From Brachyhypopomus gauderio (taxonomy: Eukaryota > Chordata > Actinopteri > Gymnotiformes > Hypopomidae): DNA of 64,000 nt. Each line of letters begins with the position of its first letter. Position 1 is the first letter of the stretch. This document shows, piece by piece, positions 13,586 through 25,842 of the stretch. Under the pieces are notes generated by a model. That model was not told the DNA's origin. It made no database searches and was given only the letters and a program-made list of their open reading frames with translations. The stretch covers positions 11,446,215 through 11,510,214 of the forward strand of contig NC_135228.1 of assembly GCF_052324685.1 (NCBI RefSeq), read 5' to 3'. The translations under genes were made by a program, and so were the position numbers.

Positions 13586-13656
<71 letters not shown>
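13586..13656. repeat. (TA)n microsatellite
   Basis: About 35 uninterrupted TA units, preceded by GTGTG. Confidence 0.95.
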
Positions 13657-13660
<4 letters not shown>

Positions 13661-15889
13661 TATAAATATATTAAAATCAGCTGTATAGTACAGCCCTCCC
13701 CAATAAACAAACAAACAAACAAATGAACACCACCGCCAACAAAAAAGCCCTGAGCTACAGAGATTGAAGCATGGACCAATTAACAAATGTTTCGAATATC
13801 TACTACAAGCTTCAAAATTATACGAACAGGCTTATTCTCGATTTCATTTGCAAGTACACTTATTCAGCATCTACTTGCAAATGCACATTTCACCTGAAAC
13901 ATGTTGGAAAAGAACCACCATCATCAACCTCGTGCTTTTATTGTCCATTACGCTTCGATTATTTCTGTCCTTCTCTTTTTTAGTACCTTTTTTCACCTTA
14001 ACGCACCAGCCTCTTGAGGATCTCATTGCTTCTCTTGGCAGTCTCCTCCAGGCCTGTTAAATGTGGCCTGACGCACAAGATGGCCAAGCTGGCGTCAGCA
14101 TCTGTACCGACACTCCGAACGAGCACCCGCACACAACTCCAACAATATATATATATATATTATATATATATATTCTATTCAATATATTTATATATAAATT
14201 CTATTCAAATGAGACACGCATTCTATTCAGACACGCATCGCAATGTTCCTTTCAATGCATCTGTCAGAACAGCATGTGCCCAAATTATAAACACATGAGC
14301 AAACCATGGGGTGAATATAGTAAACATTTACATATTCTGAATAACCTAAACGCATACCATACCACGGAGCATTCACTCAAAGAAGGAAGTACATAGAGAC
14401 CAAAACTCTGTATACATTGTCCATGCTAGAATACCACAGGAAAAAAAACATATTGAAGATAAACTACTTTGCGAAGCACCTGTGTTTGTGCTTTTGCAAT
14501 GTTTGCATTTTCGATTAATGCTTGAGTCATTTTTACCTTTACTGAAAAAAACACTTGCCGGATATTTCCCATCATCCCCTGCAGTAGCTACAGCCCTTCA
14601 CATCTACTGACCAAACTCATAAACACATTAATATTATCTTAACTAAACACAAGGAGGTGACTACACAGTCCCTGTGTTATTAATGAAGCCAGTTTGTGTT
14701 TTCTCATGCACTTGTGTGCAGAGCCAAAGATAACTAATGTTTTGTACCCAGTTCCTTCTTGAGAAACAGCTCATCCCTCTTATAAGCCTTATGACAGATA
14801 CAACATATTTTAACACTAAAGTCTACTTCAAAGGAACAGCGTGGTTCACAATCAACACAAGTTAGTTGTTTACTGCAAGTGAGTTAATTTCTAGAACTGA
14901 AAATTAAATTTCCAAAGGATCTAAAGTGCTTCTGTCATGCAATTGTCACTCTTTTATTTTCTTAAATGGATGTTTTCTTTCTTTATGTTATGCTCTCATT
15001 CTCTTTCCTGCGAGGTTTAAGAAAAATCCGTTCATAGGTAATTGTTTGAATTATGAAATCCTTAGCAATGAATTTGCATTAAAGGATAATCCAGGGTTAA
15101 AATACTACGGTAACACAACAGTTACCGTAACTGTTTAGGTGTTCTCATGAGTCAGAAACACTGGGAAATGCTAAAGAAGAAATGTTAGTCATAAGTAGCA
15201 AAGAAGTCAGAATATAAACAAAAAATAAGCCCAGAAATGGAGAGACATGGGAAGGTGTAAGGCAGATGCACACAAATATCTTAAAAGTAACATTAACCCT
15301 GATTCACATTTGACCCCTGCTTAGTATTTATTTGAAGGTTTCTAGGTACCTCAGAAAGCATTTACATCAATTACTTAAATAATTACTTGAATAACCACTT
15401 ATAGCCAATTTAAATAAAATTGCAGCCCCATCCACACTGAACAGCGTTCACACATGATCACGGGCAAAAACACTGCTTGTAATTACTGTCAATACTTTTT
15501 TTTTTTTTAGAAATTGCATTCAGTAATACTGAGATTTGTAGTTTTTGTTTTGCCTCTGTACTTTAGTAAATAACTGTATTCATCTGCTGTGTGGGGGCTA
15601 CGTTCCAGACATGTTCATGCCAAATAGTTAACTCTAAATTGCAAAGCAGATAATGTTCATAAAAATCATGAGTGAGGTAGATTCTATTATTGGACGTTGT
15701 TATCATGTGAACATATTCATATCAAATCCAATCCATGTATCATTAGGAAAGGGTTTTGATATTTCTACAAGGTGTACGAGACACATTTAACATGTAGCCT
15801 ATCAGATGCCATTTTGAGGGAATGTCTTTAAATTTACAGTACACTAATGAAATGTAAATGAGGTGCAGGTGCACATAGTCAAGAGAGGC

Positions 15890-17340
15890 AGAACTATCGA
15901 GATGAACTGCACCCTGTAAGGTTCTATCAGCCTGAGGAGAGATGTGAAAAAATAGACCCAAAACTGAAGAGGAAGTACCAGTCAGCACATTACCTGGTTG
16001 ATGCATTTGATGATCTTGAATGACCCAATAAACTTCTGCCTGAGCTTCCAAGAGGCCTGCCAGAGGTGGGTGCCCCAACCTTGAGGTGGAAGTCAACTTG
16101 GAACGTCTCCAGATGGCTCTCTTTCTCCTCACTTCTCTTACAACACATGTCAACTCTCAGAGCAACCTCCCTACCAGAGTTTGGGAAACAGGGCACCTGG
16201 TAACCGAGGCCCCACTGGAATGCTATTAGTTCAAAGGACAAGTGCACAAGACAGTTCTGGGCATACTTTGCCTAAGGGAAGAACTTACAAGGCATTTTCA
16301 GTCCTCAGAGGAACAGTGGAGATAATAGCCAAGCTGCTTTAGGATCTGCACCTGGTCATTGGACATGATGTGAGGCTGACATTAACATCCAAATGCTCCT
16401 TAAATGTACTCCAGACCTGTGATGTAAACTGGGTACCAGGGTCAAAGGTTACATCCTCCAGGAGCCTGAATTACCAGATGATGTTGTAGAACTGTGCTTC
16501 TGAAGGTGATTAGGAGACAACACAGCAAGGAAGTCCAAGGCGGGTTCTGGAAGCTGGCGCAGGATCTTGGCCTGAGCACACACAGTTCTTCAGAAAGCAG
16601 GTTACAAGTATCTTCCTCTACTATGCGAAACATATGCACTAGTCAAAATGTAATGCAAGCAAGTTGATCCACTATTTCCCAGTAGCTTAGCAATTATATA
16701 CAGAGGGGGAATACGCAAAAGTAATTTCACCATCAATGAAACTGCATAGAATCTGACTTCACACCTTCTCCCTGGTAGTCATGTGATGTTTGGAAAAGTT
16801 CACTTTGTGACCCCTTGGTGCATTTAAGTCTTAAAGTCTTAAAGTTACACCCAGAACATTTTGCCTGGTGAAGCTCAAATCCAGGTGTGAAACCTGTTGG
16901 TGCAACATGCCCCTGGAGGTGACCTCACCAAGAAAGGTGACAGGCGTTACATCATTACACTTATCCCTGACACAGGCGATCCAACAACTACGTCATGGCT
17001 GCCATCGTGTGATCAACTTGCTCCTCCAAGCTAGTGAGTAGAATGAGAATACCATCAATATAAACCATGTTAAACCCGTGGAGCACATCATGGAGTATCT
17101 CATTGTTGGAGGATTGGAACACTGACTGTCTACTGAAAATGTCATGGGGACACAACCAGGTACTTGAAGCGGCCTGAAGTCATTGGTGAGAATGCTTATC
17201 ATTTGTCTCCTACCCAGATTTGGATGACGTTGCAAATCCAAGATGCCATAAAAATGTAGTCCACACAGAGGCCTGAGATAGTTAACTTCACAGTAACTTC
17301 ATTCAGGCTTCAGAAGTCTCTCCCCCTTACACACAAACAA
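15890..17340 (-). mobile_element. Decayed Ty3/gypsy-type LTR retrotransposon (RT and integrase remnants)
   Basis: The minus strand contains scattered, frameshifted pieces of a gypsy pol. In transcription order, the reverse-transcriptase palm lies at about 17040-17330, with FKYLVV (where YEYLVMPFG is usual), VFQ and, a little further on, YIDGILIL in place of YLDDILIF. Integrase core at about 16411-16449 reads [11 protein letters not shown] (usual DRGSQFTSRVW). Next come a WAEYAQN-like piece and LGYQVPCFP at about 16190-16260, and KFIGSFKI (usual RFIGPFKI) at about 16010-16036. Multiple stops and shifts, the altered catalytic YxDD box and only about 0.6 kb between RT and integrase show an internally deleted, dead copy. 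LTRs were not found. It gives no sign of function. Confidence 0.75.
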
Positions 17341-18700
17341 AGAAAACCTAGACTAAGCCTCAGGGTCCCCTTCATGTCCCCCTCCATATCTGCTATCTCT
17401 TATCAGCAGGGGAGATATTCTGGAGTGAGGAACCGTAGCACCAGGGACAAGAACAGGTACACTGTGCTGGTGTCTCACTGGCAGCTCCTCCTGTCCAGAT
17501 CCTCCCAGGGGATGAGCTCCATGTCTGTAAAGTTAGGCTCTCTACGCACCTGTACTCTGATGACCAACTTCCTTGTGGACCCAGGATGACAGTTGTGATT
17601 TTCACCCCAATGAGGAGAGTCAATTATAAAAAGAAAAAAAGTATCCCTGTGGATTAAACCAGTGGATGGCTTTCTGAATCATTTTTAAAGAACCATTGCT
17701 AAATAAACTATTTGTATTACTATTAGTACTACAACATATCAAAAGTATACATCCTTGTGCCAAAGTAGGCCAACAGTAAGTTTGCTATTCCCTCTAGGAA
17801 CAGCAAGTCTCAACTCCATCTCCAGTGTTGCTGCCCTAACATAATATGGATGTAGGCCACTGACAGGGCTAATATAAGGAAACCAGGGGATATGTTTGGT
17901 TTGGCCTGGGGCCCTTGTGAAAGCATTTGACTACCTCTCACCTCATGTTCCTTCTCTGCTTGAGCAGACTGAATAAATAGAACTCAGTAAACAGATCATG
18001 TGTTATATTCTTCAAGCAAAGCACCATGGTGAGTCCCATTAAATTCAGCTGTCAAAGAAGATGATGATTTTGACTCAAGGACAGGTATTTATTAGTCTGC
18101 TTGTTTCATTTGGAAGATATGTAGCCTTAAGTATTTGAGTGTGATTAAACCCAAGGATGTCTCTCGTAAACATAAATGGCCTCATTCGTCCAATACTCAT
18201 AAATCAGGTTAAAACTATAAAAACAGGATTTAAAACAAATGTTACTACTTTATGATATTACAACTAGTACGCTTCCTATGACAAACATTATGTGGTTAAG
18301 GCATAAGCAAACATTAATATCTACAGCAATCAATCGTTGCTTTATTGATTTATTTGTATTTTCCTAACTTAGGTTTTGTCCAGCTACAAACCCAGGATAT
18401 AAGCACCTGCTTAACGTGCCTGTCATGTTCATCTTGCGTTGCCCAAAGCTCTCTAATTGAATTGGGTCTGCTTAATGGACTCACCATATGTACTCTTGAC
18501 CCATAAGGTACTGCACATTTTCCCTGTGTTACATGATAGTCAGTCTGCGATAGTTTCATACGACACATGCTATATAGTACGTGATGGAATGAACTGTTCG
18601 GTGTCTTGCCAAAAAAGCTCACTTTTTTTTTTTAGTTTTATGGGTTTGTTTGCGTTATATAGATATCAGGGACGTAATGTTCTAAGACGATGGAAAAATC
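17341..18700. other. Intergenic upstream of stc2
   Basis: AT-rich DNA with no supported exon. The part next to 17340-17620 could be further degraded retrotransposon sequence, as it is purine/pyrimidine-balanced like the element, but no motif survives. Confidence 0.4.
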
Positions 18701-18779
18701 TGCTACGAGACGATGAAGTTTGCTCCCGTTTGCACGGCACGGGCGGAGGGGCACTATCAACTTTCAATGGGCGCACGTC

Positions 18780-19028
18780 TTTTAAACTTGAGCGTGATTG
18801 TGTGTGTCCGTGATTGGTCCGCAGCACCTACTCACCTCCTTCATCAACACTGACACACGACTTTTAGGAAATATAGGCAGCATCCCTCCTCAGACTCAGT
18901 ACGCCTCTGCCTAATGCGGTAGCCCGTTCACCGCATTCACCTCCTCCGGTTATGCTACAGGAATCCGAAGGCGCTTTAGTGCACACACTTTCCCATTTAA
19001 ACGCCGCTGTTTGACATTATCACAAGAC
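18780..19028 (+). promoter_or_regulatory. stc2: Candidate stc2 promoter and 5'UTR
   Basis: The 250 bp before the stc2 ATG are GC-richer than the flanks. They contain an inverted CCAAT box (ATTGG at 18813-18817). No convincing TATA box is seen, and the transcription start is not determined. Confidence 0.35.
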
Positions 19029-22000
19029 ATGTATGTGAAAATTGTCTTGGGGGTGTTTTTAACGCTGACCGTTCAACAGCGAGGAAACGCGATGGATTCG
19101 GGTGATGTTCATGACACATCACAGGAGAGACTACTGAACATCCATAAAAGACGTCTGTCGCTACAGAACACAGGTAAATGATGCACTCTGCACATGCCGC
19201 GTTTAAGACGACGGACCTATTTAGTGTACTGTACCAATCACAGCGTGTTTGCATGCGCATGTGCTATCATTTTAAGTCAAATAAAAACTTTAAATAGATA
19301 ATCTCTGCGTAAGATGCACAACTCTTTCCAACAACTAGCAGATCATGAGATCGTGTATGTTAAGTTGGTCCTTTTTCGGAAGATTCAAATGCCCACAGGT
19401 TTACTATTTCAGAGTTGAGTGAAGACTCGTCGTTTGTGAGCGTTTTGCTGCCTCCTCAAGATGTTCCTCAAAATCCTTGCCTTTCAAGAGACTATTATTC
19501 TTTAAATTCATGTTCAGCAAATTTATTTTTAACCTTTTTTATGTTTAAACCTTTTTCGATCTATGTACTTTTAATATAAGATGCACACTGATGCGCAGCT
19601 AAAGCACAACTTTACGCTTCAAGTTCACCTCGCGAGATCAGTTTATTTTTACAAAGAAGCTGTAATATGTTGAAATATGTTGGGTTTTTTTTCTGAATGA
19701 AATGCAATTTCGACAGAAGCCCTCGCGTTCGCCTATGCCCGCCTCCCTTTCTCGTTTCAGCGGAGATCCAGCAGTGCCTGGTGAACGCGGGCGATGTGGG
19801 CTGCGGCATGTTCGACTGCTTCAACAACAACTCGTGCGAGATCCGCGGCCTGCGCGAGATCTGCGTCACGTTCCTGCACAACGCCGGCAAATTCGATTCC
19901 CAAGTAAGGCGGACGCGCCAGACCATAATAACCATAACCTTAGCAACACGCGTTCCAATTACGCGGAGGACGCGCGTTTAGGCGTGCGCGCTCGTTCCGG
20001 CGTCGGTTGTGTTGATGACCGGTTGGTGTGACGCCGCAGGGGAAGTCGTTCATCAAGGACGCGCTGAAGTGTATGGCGCACGGCCTGCGCCACAAGTTCA
20101 GCTGCGTCAGCCGCAAGTGTCTGGCCGTCAAGGAGATGGTGTTTCAGCTTCAGCGCGAGTGCTACGTCAAACACAACCTCTGCTCGGCGGTCAGGGAGAA
20201 CGTCAACGTCATGGTCGAGATGATCCACTTCCAGGATCTGTTCCCCAAAGGGTAAGTAGGTTATTTTAGTGCTTTTTGAGACCCATCTAGTATTTATTTT
20301 TATTATTCCAATACAAAGGGTTAAACACGGGTTTGTTTCCTTCGTAGTAATAAACTTAGCTGATTCGAATCTTAAAGGAGCAATAAGTCATTTTCCCCAG
20401 TGATTCTGCTTCACATTGTGAAATATATTCACATTATATAGACATGTAGTGGACTGGATGTTTCCGAGATCCTGTACTAAATCTATTTTAGACGTGTCCA
20501 CCTCCATGTGGGAGACCAACTCTATGCTGCATAAACTAGTTCAGTCGGGGACTACCAAGCCGTGTGAGCAGCACAAAAAATAATCTAAAAATAATATTCA
20601 CTTTCAATAATGTTGCCAGCTTCTACATGGTGGTAAAAATGACGTTTAAACCACAGAAACCTTTAAGCCATGCACTGCCTAGACACAAGAGTAATGGGGA
20701 AATGGAGTGGTAGGAAAACCTTCGTTGCATTGGTCATTCGACACATTCATTGAAAACCGTATACTCGATCCAATAAGAACCACACTCGGTGTAAATTACA
20801 TAAAGAAGACCCAGTGATCAGGTCATGATGGGGGCATAATGAATATGGACAATACATTAGAATGCCACAATACAATAAATGCTGCATAGAATTATGTGAA
20901 TCCTGTTGTACAACTGGTCTGCAAAGTCTTACCATGAAAAACCCAGTTAGTTACAGCATTACTGTACCACAGCCTTAAATGGTCCACAGTCCTTTCTACA
21001 GCATGACCCTCAATACCGATGTCTTGCCACTAGAGGGCGTTTCCCACAAAGTAACATGACCGGGCCTGCTTGAACAACCAAAAAAACCTGGATTCAATAA
21101 ACCAACATTCCCAGTTAGCTTTAGTCAGCACCACGAAGGCAGATGGGAACGGGCAAAGTAACCTCAGGAATTGATTGTACTTGTTCCCATGTTGGGGTCA
21201 AATGCAAGATGTGTTCAGTCTGTTACAGACACGCCATACTGGCACACAATGGCTTCTACAAGTGGCCCGTTGTTACTGTCTGGTTAAATCTCCTGTGTCG
21301 TAAGACAGGTGGAGCAGTATTGAAAAAGAAAATGTTAGAATACAATCAGTCAAAATTGTACCGATATAAATTGTAACCCATTTGGCAAAAATCTGGCATT
21401 AACCATCTTCATATGAGGAATAAAGCACTGTTCTACTTATAGCTTGACGGAGATGCTCATCACAATTTATTATTAATAAATATCGATAATATTTCTTTAG
21501 TCATATTTTCTTTCCAGTTAGATTGATTTAGAAACAAATTATTCCAGATAGGATCCACAAATCTTCAAAAACCTTCAATTAAACCCCACCATGGAACAGA
21601 TTAGCTGAGAGCAAGTTGCCATGGTGACTGAGTTGGTTAAATACTGAGCTGCCATCACGATACTGTTGAGCACAGTTAAAATTAGCTTGATAACTGAAAT
21701 ACTGCTTCACCCCAAATGTTTTGATGGACAAAGCAGTATATATTGTTATGATGTATCATACATTGTCAAGTTTATCATCACATCATGGGGTTTACAGTAC
21801 TCATGGAATGCACCATTAAATACATCTGAATTGTGATGAGTAGCAGATTGCACATTGTCATTAATCTTTCTATCACAATATTAAAAACACTACCAATGGC
21901 CTTGTTTAAATATGGCAACTACCACAAAACATTAATCGATGTCCCATTTATCAGAAAACTAGCATTATTTATAAGCATTTATCAGACATACTTGAATATC

Positions 22001-22453
22001 GCAAAACATTGTTCATCATGTCTTCAAGTATCATATATGATATGATATTTTTGCCATATCGCCCATCCCCTCAGGCCTCACGTTGAGCTGGTGAACATCC
22101 TGCTGGGTTGTGGGGAGGAGGTACGTGCCGCCATTGTTCGCCGGATCCGCACCCAATGCGAGCAGAACTGGGGCGCCCTGTGCTCCAGCCTGAGCCTCTG
22201 CTCCATGGGCCAGGCCCCGCCCACCCTCACACCCGCCCCCCTCGCCACCACGCCGCAGGGGGGCGGAGCCAACTCCTTGCCCCCTGCGGCATGGCCTCTC
22301 CTGGAGGGCCCCGGGGAGAGACGGACGGCCGTGGTGGAGACGGACGAGGACGAGGGACAGGCTCAGACCTTAAGGCCCGACCCCCAGGACAACGGCACGA
22401 GCCTCGAGGCCACCGAGCCGAGACGCTCCTTGAATGCCACGCGGAGAAGGTGA
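19029..22453 (+). CDS. stc2: Stanniocalcin-2
   Basis: Four coding exons: 19029-19173, 19761-19903, 20040-20251 and 22075-22453. Phases match and give 292 aa (human STC2 302 aa). Exon 1 encodes a hydrophobic signal peptide (YVKIVLGVFLTLTV) and ends in RLSLQNT as in human. Exons 2-3 carry the cysteine-rich stanniocalcin fold (CLVNAGDVGCGMF, NNSCEIRGL, GKSFIKDALKC, QLQRECYVKHNLC) with the conserved N-glycosylation sequon NNS. Exon 4 carries LVNILLGCGEEV and CEQNWGALCS. Overall similarity is to STC2 rather than STC1. STC2 is a secreted homodimeric glycoprotein that covalently inhibits PAPP-A and so limits IGF release, and it is a stress-response gene. Cys118 aligns with human Cys120, which forms the disulfide with PAPP-A. 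The C-terminal tail is Pro/Gly-rich then acidic, ends RRSLNATRRR and lacks the paired histidines of the human tail. The second teleost copy (a versus b) cannot be told from sequence alone. Confidence 0.95.
21027..21039 (+). promoter_or_regulatory. CTCF-like core motif in stc2 intron 3
   Basis: CCACTAGAGGGCG fits the CTCF core consensus exactly. It lies inside the last intron of stc2. Binding is unproven. Confidence 0.4.
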
Positions 22454-23665
22454 AGGAGGTGGGGTGGGAACTCGGGAACTCGCCGCCACGTGCATACACA
22501 TACACGTTTGTGGGACGCTCGCACTTCACGTGGCTGCAACAGCCGCGAGGTAAGGTACCCGGCGTTTTCAAGGCTACCAGTCCGTTTCTTAACTAGCTCT
22601 GCAAGAGAGGGAGCTGAATGGCACGTAAGGACTCCGTCCTTCCTCTGACAGTACTCACCTACAAGCAGATGTTACAAACTGCAGCACTCCTACAAACTCT
22701 GCATCGTAATATATCGGCATGAAGGCAGCCCACTATCACAACCTCCCATCTACTCCTTATGACAGAATATGGTGATCATATTGTGCACAATCAATGCAGA
22801 GCGACTTGGGACGTCAGTATTAAGGTGCAATTTGGGATTTTATGAGGATACAGGAACTAAATGTTCAATATTCTATATAAGTTCCACTTGTCGCCTTTAC
22901 ACTGAAAACAACTGAAAGCCTTCAGACACTGGCCTATGACAGGGCCTCAGAAACACACTCTGGGGTAGGGACATTTATCCAATCATGGATTAAGAGAGAA
23001 AGAGAGGTAAGACAAAAGAGACAGTTGTACACAATCATCTAACACAAGGCTAATAGGTTTGCTTATATACCAATGACGAACTTCATTTCATCAGGATTTC
23101 AAAAATCTATACTTTATTATTTTGCTTTTTGCTCTGTTTGAAGAAACTGAAGGGAGATTTCACCCAGTAATCAATATGCTATATTTATCAACAATGAGAA
23201 AATGACCACAGCTGCATATAAACTTGATTTTAGGCCAGAAAACATTTAAAGTTCAGTAATACTTGGGACCTACCTCATGCCTGTGACATACACCTATATT
23301 AACACACTGTACAGTATACTGAAGAGCATGTTAATGTGTTTTTGTCCCTGTATTTACCAAGGAAAATTGTTCAAACTGTACAGAGGTCTGTCATCCTATG
23401 CTTAAATGTGTATCTTTTTAATTTATTTATATTTTACACAAGTTATGCATGATTGATATTTTTGGTTTTCAGTAACATCATTTATAAGAGTCAGCTGCAG
23501 CACAACATTGTGCTGATATTAGATTTGTTTTATACAAATTTTATTTATACTTGTTGCATTTGTTAAATCTAGTATTTCAGGTATCTTCCTTTTACTGGTA
23601 GTTATGCATTGTATTCAAAGAAACATGTTTTTCACTCAATAAATTCTATTTTCTGTGAAGGACTT
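22454..23665 (+). other. stc2: Probable stc2 3'UTR
   Basis: AT-rich, non-coding sequence after the stop ends shortly after a consensus AATAAA at 23638-23643, with a GT-rich stretch just behind it (about 23665-23690). Confidence 0.5.
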
Positions 23666-24550
23666 TAAAGGTCTTTTTGTGAAGGCACTTTCGTTTGCAA
23701 CACCAGCACCTGACCCATGGAGTATCCCTCTAGCTTGGGTCATACAGTTAATTTTAACTGCAGCGTGATATCAATGTCCTAACATCTTCAGAAACATCTC
23801 AATTTCACAATTAGGTTTCACAATGATATTTGGTGACAAAAAGCTGCTGCTTTTCTACAATAAAAAAGATTAGACAACAGTTGGGTCACTCAGAATTCAA
23901 AACAATATCACCAGATTAAAAAGGCATTTTTTGACCCCCCCCAGACACCAGGAATGACTACAAAAGCACTCACCCATGCCTGAGTGCACTTTGTCACAGT
24001 GAAATCTTTCCCTCAGGACATGATAATAAGGAGGACACCAGTAAACATATTCATAGTGGTTCACTGTGGTAACAAAACTTTGGAAAGGTTTTCACTTTCA
24101 GTAACCACAGTCACAATATGAGCTGACCACCAACTTCAATTCAGTAGAGGAGACCAGGGATAGTTGTAACAAGGGTTGTAACATTGGAGTGACTGTATTT
24201 AAATCAATTTTGCAACCTGTACATATTTCATAAACCCACTTATATACATTGTTTCAGTAGTTGACACATTGAAGATCAGAATACAGCAAGTTGGCTATTC
24301 CAGTGTACATGGTTTTTGATTTATTGGAGAAATCACAAAAAGTGTTACAACTGTCCCTGGTCTCCCCTAGTACTTATCTCGGACGCATTTCACAGGGCGT
24401 GGGGAAAAGGAAAAAAGGTGACATATTGGGACTAACTGTAAAATGTATATTGGGTCAAGGAACCGTGTGGGTTAAAAAGAAAAGAAGCGTGGCACCACCA
24501 TCTAGTGGCAAAACCTGGAAGTACACAGATGCTGTAGGCTTTGGCACAAG
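23666..24550. other. Convergent stc2-bnip1 intergenic interval
   Basis: Short AT-rich gap between the two 3' ends. A CTCF-like string (CCATCTAGTGG, about 24499) lies near its end. A 116-codon plus frame at 24291-24641 has no recognisable product. No homeobox sequence is visible, although NKX2-5 occupies this interval in human. Confidence 0.5.
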
Positions 24551-24555
24551 TGCAA

Positions 24556-24561
24556 TTTATT
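24556..24561 (-). terminator. bnip1: Poly(A) signal for bnip1
   Basis: TTTATT on the plus strand is AATAAA on the minus strand. It is about 440 bp past the bnip1 stop and is the first consensus signal seen in that direction. Confidence 0.45.
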
Positions 24562-24996
24562 CCCTGCTGACAAACTGTCCACATGATAGATCGATCACTG
24601 ATCCATCCATCGAGGCTCAATCAAACAACACAGGCTCATAGTCTTGTGTTACATTTGGAACACGACAACCTTCTGCGGTTCACTGCACTGGTCTGCTGGT
24701 TCAAGAACAGCAATAAGACGCAAGTTCTGTAGCTCAAAGGCACAAACAAGAAGCTCGCGGGATTATCAAGAATTCTTTGTCTGAACCCATCCTACATGGT
24801 GATGAACATCTTGCGTGATGATGAAGACACCTCGGAGCTCCCGATCACCCAGCCTGGAAAACGCTGCATGCCGTCATCATCAACACCGCGACGCACGATT
24901 AGCCGCCACTACTTATCCCGACGTCAACGCCTCCTTCCACGCGTCAAATGGCGGGCGGTCTTGGCCCGACAAATGCTTCGCCTCCTCCTCCCCCCT

Positions 24997-25807
24997 CTAA
25001 ATGAAAGGGAAGAGCCTCTTCTTCACGATGTAGAGGACGGTGGCGAAAAACAGAGCGAACGCCAGGAAGACCAGCAGCTTGTCCGTCAGCTCGCGCCGGC
25101 CGAACTTCAGGATGAGCTTCCTGCCCAGGTGGATGGTGGCGGTCATGGACTTGAACTCCTCGTTCGACTCCTGCACGGTCCTGGACGAGGTTGCTGGAGG
25201 AGGAGCAGATGGAGCCAATGGGTTCAAGCACCAGAACTTGAAACGGAAGCACTAGGAGTGTCACGGCGAGCATGTTCGCCCAGAACCGCCATGGCACAGA
25301 TGCTACGGTTTGGCGCATGCAGTCATAACAAAGAATATATATATACAGCCCATTTGAGAAAACTACAAACCACCCATGAGTTGCTGTGGCACTCTGGAGG
25401 ATTCAGAATGGCCCCCAAACGGTTTGGAGAAGGTCGGCCCCGTGCACCCAGGTACGGTTCGCTCCCTTACCCAGAGTGCCGATGGTGTCCTCGCTCCGTC
25501 TCACCTGCTGGGCCATCATGCGGCTGATGCCCATCAGGTTCTCGGTGATGTCGCTGGATGTCTGCACCAGGCTCTCCTTGGTGACCTTCCTACAAGCACA
25601 TTCAAACCTCAGGTGTCTATTAACGTAGTTTCACCAAGCGTTCTTGTTGTTCACTTCCACATACACATTAAGGAAGAAACGTAAGACATGACACCTAGAT
25701 CATCATCATCATCATCATCATCATAGGTTTTATGTATAAGATACATAAAAAGGATTGATTAGGTCAAAAACATGTTTTGAAAGAATTTTGGAGACCAACA
25801 TATTGAC

Positions 25808-25842
<35 letters not shown>

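Larger units (their letters stand above)
9586..15880. other. Intergenic between bod1 and stc2, repeat-rich
   Basis: No supported gene. Contents: a G-run near 10610, TG (12441-12465), CA (12696-12723) and TA (13586-13656) microsatellites, a TA-rich cluster with ATTCTATTCA direct repeats (14145-14240), and a possible retroelement fragment at 11500-12120 listed separately. The remaining DNA is unique-looking and AT-rich. I see no exon with both splice sites and a conserved reading. Confidence 0.55.

Noticed and set aside
13556-13786. Ile-Tyr repeat frames
   Set aside because: Translations of the (TA)n microsatellite.
22108-22596. 162-codon plus frame overlapping stc2 exon 4
   Set aside because: Alternative-frame shadow of the GC-rich stc2 last exon. 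The stanniocalcin frame carries the conserved cysteines.
24796-25527. 243-codon plus-strand frame
   Set aside because: It covers bnip1 exons 5-6 on the opposite strand and crosses the intron between them. No family resemblance.
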